Shown here piece after piece: positions 60,205 through 64,000 of a stretch of 64,000 bases of DNA. Both the position numbers and the translations under genes were made by a program. Origin of the DNA: JAFGKM01 sp964413825 (lineage in GTDB: Bacteria > Ratteibacteria > UBA8468 > B48-G9 > JAFGKM01); NCBI GenBank assembly GCA_964413825.1, contig CAYPTS010000001.1, positions 1 through 64,000 of the forward strand, given 5' to 3'. Numbering within the stretch: position 1 is the stretch's first letter; every line of letters starts with the position of its first letter. The notes under the pieces were generated by a model that saw only the letters and a program-made list of their open reading frames with translations, was not told the DNA's origin and did not search any database.

Positions 60205-61014
60205 ATGAAAAAGAAGATATGGATGGGGATGTTAATGGCAGTAGCAGGACTTGCCTTGACGGCAAGAGCGCAGGATGTAACGATAGCAGGGTCAACAACG
60301 GTACTGCCGATAACCCAGAAGACGGCCGAAGTTTTCATGGATAAAAATCCCGGCACAAAGATTACCGTCAGGGGCGGAGGCTCGGGCGTAGGGATAGCGT
60401 CCATAATAGACGGCACGGTGGATATCGGACAGTCGTCAAGGCCAATCAAGGCAAAGGAAATACAGACGGCCGCAGGAAAGGGAGTAAACGTAAAAGCAAA
60501 CGTTGTCGCCCTGGACGGCATAGCGGTTATAGTCAATCCGTCAAACGGAATAACTAAATTGACCAAAGAGCAGATAAAAAATATCTTTACGGGCAAAATA
60601 AGCAACTGGTCACAGGTCGGAGGAGCGAACACAGGGATAGTGGTAGTTTCGAGGGACAGCGCTTCGGGAACATTTGAGGCGTTCAACAGCCTTGCCCTCG
60701 ACAACGCAAAAGTACGGCCGGATGCGCTCATGCAGGCGTCCAACCAGGCGGTTGCAACAACTGTGGCCCAGACGCCCGCAGGAATCGGATACGTCGGACT
60801 CGGTTACCTGTCTTCCTCCGTCAAAGCGGTTGCCGTAGACGGTGTTATGCCTTCAAAAGAGACGGTGCTTTCGAAAAAATACGCTCTGGCAAGGCCTCTT
60901 TTCATGTACACCAACGGCGAACCGAAGGGCGCGGCGAAAAAGTACATGGATTTCGTGACGGGAAAAGAAGGACAGAAGATTGTAGAAAGCCTCGGTTTTG
61001 TCGGATTGCAGTAA
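60205..61014 (+). CDS. pstS: phosphate-binding protein of the Pst transporter
   Basis: 269 residues. Signal peptide ending ARAQD, then VTIAGSTTVLPITQK, the phosphate loop RGGGSGVGIASI, DIGQSSRPIK, and the second phosphate contact SRDSASGTFEAF. GGAGGAAAG precedes the ATG. It captures phosphate in the periplasm for PstCA. It is separated from pstC by 71 bases. Confidence 0.94.
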   Translation: MKKKIWMGMLMAVAGLALTARAQDVTIAGSTTVLPITQKTAEVFMDKNPGTKITVRGGGSGVGIASIIDGTVDIGQSSRPIKAKEIQTAAGKGVNVKANVVALDGIAVIVNPSNGITKLTKEQIKNIFTGKISNWSQVGGANTGIVVVSRDSASGTFEAFNSLALDNAKVRPDALMQASNQAVATTVAQTPAGIGYVGLGYLSSSVKAVAVDGVMPSKETVLSKKYALARPLFMYTNGEPKGAAKKYMDFVTGKEGQKIVESLGFVGLQ

Positions 61015-61068
61015 ACACTTCCGGAGCGGGACGGATTAAAAAAATTTTAGTCCGCACCGCATACGGTG

Positions 61069-61074
61069 TATAAT
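61069..61074 (+). promoter_or_regulatory. possible -10 box before pstC
   Basis: TATAAT lies 11 bases before the pstC ATG, after a CACCG-CATA-CGGTG hairpin. No -35 box is evident. If used, pstC would be transcribed with a leader of only a few bases. Confidence 0.35.
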
Positions 61075-61085
61075 GGTATATCCAA

Positions 61086-61976
61086 ATGAAAATTAAACCC
61101 GCTAAAGAAGCAATTTACCAGTGGATTTTTGCAGTGCTTGCATTCGCATCAATTGTTTTTCTCACAGGCATAACCATCACCCTCGTAACTCAGGGAATGC
61201 CTCTTTTTAGAGAGGTGACATTCAAAAGTTTTCTCTTCGGCAGGGAATGGTACCCCACCTACGACCCGCCAGATTTCGGCGCCTTTCCCCTGATAGCCGC
61301 ATCCGTCATGGTGACGCTGGGCGCACTGCTTGTATGCGTTCCTCTGGGCGTAGGAAGCGCCCTTTACCTTAACGAGATTGCCGGATACAAACAAAAATCC
61401 GTACTGAAACCTCTCATAGAAATTCTTGCAAGCATACCCTCGGTCGTTTACGGTTTTTTCGGCATGGTAATAGTCGCCCCTTTCATACAAAAATTATTCA
61501 ACCTTCCCACCGGCCTGACGGCTTTCACCGGCAGTCTGATACTGGGCATTATGGCAACCCCCACGGTTGCGAGCCTGGCCGAAGACGCGCTCAGTTTTGT
61601 TCCCGGAACATTCAGGGAGGCATCACTCGCCGTAGGTGCTAACCGCTGGCAAACACTCGTTAAGGTTGTGGTACCTTCGGCAGGCTCGGGCATATCGACC
61701 GCGGTAATACTCGGCATCAGCCGGGCAATAGGAGAAACAATGACCGTACTGATGGTGACCGGCGGCTCCGCTGTTGTCCCGCGGTCGTTTTTCCAATCGG
61801 TAAGACCCATGACGTCAACCATAGCCGCAGAGATGGGAGAAACGGTCTTCGGCGGACTTCATTACAATTCGCTTTTTGCGATAGGACTGGTTCTTTTTGT
61901 TATCACGCTGTTTTTCAATATCCTTGCGGAATTCATAAGTAGCAGATACCGCATTAAACTCGGAGTTGGCAGATGA
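61086..61976 (+). CDS. pstC: phosphate ABC transporter permease PstC
   Basis: 296 residues, six membrane helices. The permease signature is EASLAVGANRWQTLVKVVVP; SIPSVVYGFFGMV and ISRAIGETMTVLMVTG are typical. No ribosome site precedes the ATG, in keeping with a nearly leaderless start. It overlaps pstA by four bases. Confidence 0.95.
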   Translation: MKIKPAKEAIYQWIFAVLAFASIVFLTGITITLVTQGMPLFREVTFKSFLFGREWYPTYDPPDFGAFPLIAASVMVTLGALLVCVPLGVGSALYLNEIAGYKQKSVLKPLIEILASIPSVVYGFFGMVIVAPFIQKLFNLPTGLTAFTGSLILGIMATPTVASLAEDALSFVPGTFREASLAVGANRWQTLVKVVVPSAGSGISTAVILGISRAIGETMTVLMVTGGSAVVPRSFFQSVRPMTSTIAAEMGETVFGGLHYNSLFAIGLVLFVITLFFNILAEFISSRYRIKLGVGR

Positions 61977-62827
61977 ACAGGGCCCGAATATCCCAGAAAA
62001 TAGGTTTTTTCATATTGTTCCTCTGCATACTGACCACGCTTTTATTTCTGGGAATCATTCTCTATTTCATAACAGTCAGGGGAATAAAGGCAATATCATG
62101 GGAGTTCCTGACGCAGGCGCCCAGAAGCGGCATGACCGAGGGAGGCGTCGCACCGGCGATAATAGGCACTTTTTATCTTACGCTCGGAGCGATACTATTC
62201 GCCCTGCCCCTCGGCCTTGCCTGCGCCATATACCTTACCGAATATACGCCGAAAAATCTCACCGCAAACATCCTGAGGATAAGCATAAACAACCTCGCTG
62301 GCGTTCCGTCGGTCGTTTTCGGGCTTTTCGGCCTGGCGATATTCGTCAAGTTTTTCGGATTCGGGGTCTCAATACTCTCGGGCAGTTTGACGCTGGGAAT
62401 CCTGATACTGCCCGGGATAATATCCGCTTCGCAGGAAGCCCTCAACGCCATACCCCAGTCATTCAGGGAAGCGTCCCTCGCCCTGGGCGCGACAAAATGG
62501 CAGACTATAAAAAGAATAGTCCTGCCCGCATCCCTTCCCGGCATTCTTACCGGCGTTATTCTAAGTATAGGCAGGGCGGCCGGAGAAACTGCCCCGATAC
62601 TTTTTACCGCCGCGGCTTTCTACGTAAGGGGATACCCGAATTCGGTATTCTCCGAAGTAATGGCCCTGCCTTACCACATCTACGGACTCATGACGGAAGG
62701 AACCTTCCCTGAAAAGCAGACGCAGATTGCCTACGGATGCGCCTTAATACTTATGTTCCTCGTTCTCTTGATATCGGCCGCCGCCATATACTTCCGCCAG
62801 AAACAGAGGAGAATCCATTATGGATAA
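61973..62827 (+). CDS. pstA: phosphate ABC transporter permease PstA
   Basis: 284 residues, six membrane helices. Motifs: AGVPSVVFGLFGLAIFV, EASLALGATKWQTIKRIVLP and GRAAGETAPILFTAAAF. It starts in the pstC stop (ATGA) and its end overlaps the pstB start by eight bases, so the three proteins should be made in fixed ratio. Confidence 0.95.
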   Translation: MNRARISQKIGFFILFLCILTTLLFLGIILYFITVRGIKAISWEFLTQAPRSGMTEGGVAPAIIGTFYLTLGAILFALPLGLACAIYLTEYTPKNLTANILRISINNLAGVPSVVFGLFGLAIFVKFFGFGVSILSGSLTLGILILPGIISASQEALNAIPQSFREASLALGATKWQTIKRIVLPASLPGILTGVILSIGRAAGETAPILFTAAAFYVRGYPNSVFSEVMALPYHIYGLMTEGTFPEKQTQIAYGCALILMFLVLLISAAAIYFRQKQRRIHYG

Positions 62828-63584
62828 AAATGAAGTGCAAATAAAGGTCTCCAACCTGGATTTCTATTACGGCAAAACGCGGTGCCTGAAAAACATCAGT
62901 ATGGACATATACAAGAACAGGGTTACCGCGATAATAGGGCCTTCGGGCTGCGGCAAATCGACCTTCATACGCCTGTTCAACAGAATGAACGACCTTGTCC
63001 TCCACAGCCGGGCGCAGGGGCATATCTATCTCGACGGAGAGGATATTCTGTCCCAGAAAACCGACGTTGTCGAACTGCGGCGGAAGGTGGGCATGGTTTT
63101 TCAAAAACCGAACCCTTTTCCCAAGAGCATTTTCAGAAACATCAGTTACGGCCTTGAAGTGCACAACGTCAGGGATAAAACGCTGATTGAAAAACGGGTC
63201 GTGGACTCCCTCAAAAACTCCGCGCTGTGGGACGAAATACAGGGACGCCTCAACGACAGCGCCTTCATGCTTTCCGGCGGACAGCAGCAGAGGTTATGCA
63301 TAGCGCGCTGTCTCGCAGTCGAACCTGAGGTGATACTTTTCGACGAGCCCTGCGCGAGCCTCGACCCGGTCTCCACAAAAAAAATAGAAGACCTCATTAC
63401 CGAACTGAAGAAAACCTATACCATCGTCATCGTTACGCATAACATGCAGCAGGCGGCAAGAGTGTCGGATTACACCGCGTTTCTTTATCTCGGAGAACTT
63501 GTAGAATACGGAACAACCGAGAAACTGTTCACGGTGCCGTCGGACCCGAAAACGGAAGAATACCTTTCCGGCAAATTCGGCTAA
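62820..63584 (+). CDS. pstB: phosphate ABC transporter ATPase
   Basis: 254 residues. Walker A GPSGCGKST, Q loop VGMVFQKPNPFP, signature LSGGQQQRLCIAR, Walker B VILFDEPCASLDP and switch His in VTHNMQQA. All ATPase parts are intact. It couples ATP hydrolysis to phosphate import through PstCA. Confidence 0.96.
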   Translation: MDKNEVQIKVSNLDFYYGKTRCLKNISMDIYKNRVTAIIGPSGCGKSTFIRLFNRMNDLVLHSRAQGHIYLDGEDILSQKTDVVELRRKVGMVFQKPNPFPKSIFRNISYGLEVHNVRDKTLIEKRVVDSLKNSALWDEIQGRLNDSAFMLSGGQQQRLCIARCLAVEPEVILFDEPCASLDPVSTKKIEDLITELKKTYTIVIVTHNMQQAARVSDYTAFLYLGELVEYGTTEKLFTVPSDPKTEEYLSGKFG

Positions 63585-63607
63585 TAAAAGCATAACCCCT
63601 CAGCACT

Positions 63608-63687
63608 TGTCATTGCGAGGCGAAGCCGAAGCAATCTCATATTAAGGCTGGGATTGCCGCGCCCAAAAAAACGGGGCTCGCAACGAC
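63608..63687. repeat. family C palindromic repeat
   Basis: TGTCATTGCGAGG at 63608 and CTCGCAACGACA ending at 63687, with GAAGCAATCTCA and GGGATTGCCGCGC inside. It lies between pstB and phoU. Confidence 0.83.
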
Positions 63688-63720
63688 AAAGAACGTCGGT
63701 TCGGGGGAAAGGAGTCTAAC

Positions 63721-64000
63721 ATGATAGAACAGGACATAAACCAGTTGAAGGAGCGTATCGTAAGCTACGCTTCATTTGCGTCCAAAATGATAGAAGAGAG
63801 CATTGCAGGTCTGCTGGATAAAGACGAAGGCGCACTTAATAAAGTAATTAATGAAGATGAACAGAAGGCAAACAACCTTGAGATTGAAACAGATGAATCT
63901 TGCATCGAACTCATCGCCAAGTATGAGCCCAAGGCAAAGAACCTGCGCACCACGCTGATGATAATGAAAATAGGCAACGACCTCGAACGCATAGGCGACG
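63721..64000 (+). CDS. phoU: phosphate signalling protein PhoU, cut by the window end
   Basis: The first 93 residues of a PhoU homologue. AAAGGAG stands six bases before the ATG. Helical pattern with IEESIAGLLDKDEGALNKVI, a DE pair near residue 35-40 and LRTTLMIMKIGNDLERIGD, which carries the metal-binding ExxxD-type motif. PhoU links the Pst transporter to PhoR and turns the Pho response off when phosphate is ample. The rest of the gene lies beyond the window. Confidence 0.93.
   Translation, partial: MIEQDINQLKERIVSYASFASKMIEESIAGLLDKDEGALNKVINEDEQKANNLEIETDESCIELIAKYEPKAKNLRTTLMIMKIGNDLERIGD

Noticed and set aside
1..64000. tRNA or rRNA genes.
   Set aside because: I read the gaps between genes on both strands and saw no cloverleaf-like sequence with a TTCGA loop or any rRNA motif; a tRNAscan or Rfam run would settle it.

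Overview
The window is a piece of a bacterial genome draft, most likely from an uncultivated anaerobe of the PVC group or its relatives (Lentisphaerae/Omnitrophota-like). This placement is an inference. It rests on prepilin-type proteins with a C-terminal H-X9-DG motif sitting beside GntR/sensor regulators and secreted glycosidases, an Rnf complex, an archaeal-type modular glutamate synthase, and several families of short palindromic intergenic repeats. No rRNA, tRNA or CRISPR array was seen. A 100-base run of N at 50288-50387 is flanked by identical 55-bp sequences, so it is probably a false scaffold gap.

Layout. 279-18609: a carbohydrate-use locus built as two divergent arms around two GntR/periplasmic-binding-like regulators. 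Each arm then carries a pseudopilin, a secreted protein or glycosidase, a sugar epimerase and a further hydrolase (GH29, two GH2 enzymes, a LamG/GH42-like protein, a PHP phosphoesterase). 18635-22144: a glycine-rich RRM protein behind a long leader, then DUF1015, a SurA-N protein and RsmI. 22168-30060: archaeal-type phosphoglycerate mutase, rnfCDGEA (no rnfB), an alpha/beta hydrolase, thiM and thiE. 30035-38274: aldo/keto reductase, TPM and LemA proteins, kbl-tdh threonine degradation, an Asp/Glu racemase, Skp/OmpH, RmuC, and an HTH-receiver protein.

54566 down to 38336 (minus strand): a long run for making and spending glutamine. It holds glutamine synthetase, a five-piece glutamate synthase, PurS (two domains), PurL, PurQ, PurF, CarA, the amino-terminal half only of CarB, and GuaA. 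Five glutamine amidotransferase subunits therefore follow glutamine synthetase in one direction.

54773-56101 is an AT-rich AAA/DUF4143 ATPase that looks acquired. 56212-64000 is a phosphate block: PhoB-like regulator, PhoR-like kinase, a porin, pstSCAB and the start of phoU.

Repeats. Family A (CGACATAAG ends, MITE-like) is at 1, 37563 and 58047. Family B (ATCCGATTT ends) is at 58369. Family C (TGTCATTGCGAGG ends) is at 54600, 58673, 60031 and 63608. Family D (CCTCACCC...GGGAGAGG) is at 19299, 22108, 26310, 33995, 47231 and 52041, and in three places it supplies the last codons of a gene.
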